From: Coptodactyla brooksi
Lineage: Eukaryota; Arthropoda; Insecta; Coleoptera; Scarabaeidae
NCBI GenBank assembly: GCA_033557675.1
Contig: JAWQRM010000272.1
Coordinates: 1 to 25,143, forward strand
Reading direction: 5' to 3'
Length of the DNA: 25,143 bases
In this document: piece by piece, positions 25,081 to 25,143 of the stretch
How positions within the stretch are numbered: the first letter of the stretch is position 1
Layout of the letters: every line of letters begins with the position of its first letter
The notes under the pieces: generated by a model
Seen by the model: the letters and a program-made list of their open reading frames with translations, nothing else
What the model was told of the DNA's origin: nothing
Database searches by the model: none
Made by a program: the position numbers and the translations under genes

Positions 25081-25116
<36 letters not shown>
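25081..25116. repeat. (AT)n microsatellite
   Basis: There are 18 uninterrupted AT dinucleotides, preceded by tatac and followed by a T run. Its length is likely to vary between individuals. Confidence 0.97.
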
Positions 25117-25119
<3 letters not shown>

Positions 25120-25143
25120 TCATTTAAAAATATATAAAAATTA

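Noticed and set aside
24733..25123. Two minus-strand open frames at the right edge
   Set aside because: A+T-driven and hydrophobic, one running through the (AT)n tract; no family signal.
1..25143. CRISPR arrays, operons or bacterial-type signals
   Set aside because: The window has spliced eukaryotic genes and eukaryotic transposons only; no regularly spaced direct repeats were seen.

Overview
This is a stretch of a eukaryotic nuclear genome, very probably an insect or other arthropod. It is strongly A+T-rich. Its genes are split by GT-AG introns, and the long introns and the intergenic gap are full of decayed transposable elements of types common in arthropods (mariner/Tc1-like, pogo/Tigger-like, hAT-like, a tyrosine-recombinase element, a jockey/I-like LINE, MITEs and foldbacks). 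Nothing in it looks bacterial.

Two conserved genes lie in tandem on the + strand. The first (1313-9376) is the Gcn5/PCAF histone acetyltransferase (KAT2). Eight coding exons can be joined in frame and encode 547 residues: the end of the PCAF-type N-terminal domain, a complete GNAT acetyltransferase domain and a C-terminal bromodomain ending at a stop. The 5' exons, roughly the first third of the protein, lie upstream of the window. The second (14968-21716, continuing past the right edge) is the PRC1/MAP65/Ase1 cytokinesis factor (fascetto in Drosophila). Three coding exons give 298 residues: an 11-nt first coding exon followed by the N-terminal dimerisation and coiled-coil rod region. The spectrin/microtubule-binding part must lie downstream.

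Layout: 1-1312, Gcn5 intron and edge sequence; 1313-3141, Gcn5 exons for the N-terminal and linker regions and the start of the GNAT domain; 3142-6562, a large intron with a mariner/Tc1-like element bounded by its own inverted repeats (3566-4917) and an older inverted relative (about 5288-5610); 6563-7671, the rest of the GNAT domain, with a tRNA-like/SINE-like relic in the intron at 7437-7512; 7672-9029, an intron holding a hammerhead-ribozyme-like motif (8469-8503); 9030-9376, bromodomain exons; 9377-14967, intergenic sequence with two foldback elements, a MITE, a pogo-like relic and a hAT-like relic; 14968-21716, PRC1 with a 4.75 kb intron containing tyrosine-recombinase and LINE relics and coding-like minus-strand ORFs near 20.4-21.0 kb; 21717-25143, PRC1 intron with a second MITE copy, a deleted mariner-like copy and an (AT)n tract.

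The two genes have separate nuclear roles, chromatin acetylation and midzone microtubule bundling, and there is no operon-like relationship. The most unusual signal is the hammerhead-like CTGATGA...GAAAC...GTC module. It occurs intact at core level once in a Gcn5 intron, and as two damaged copies facing each other in a foldback downstream. That pattern is known from Penelope-like retroelements and related ribozyme-bearing repeats. All frame and splice calls were made by eye. Family names come from remembered motifs, not database searches.
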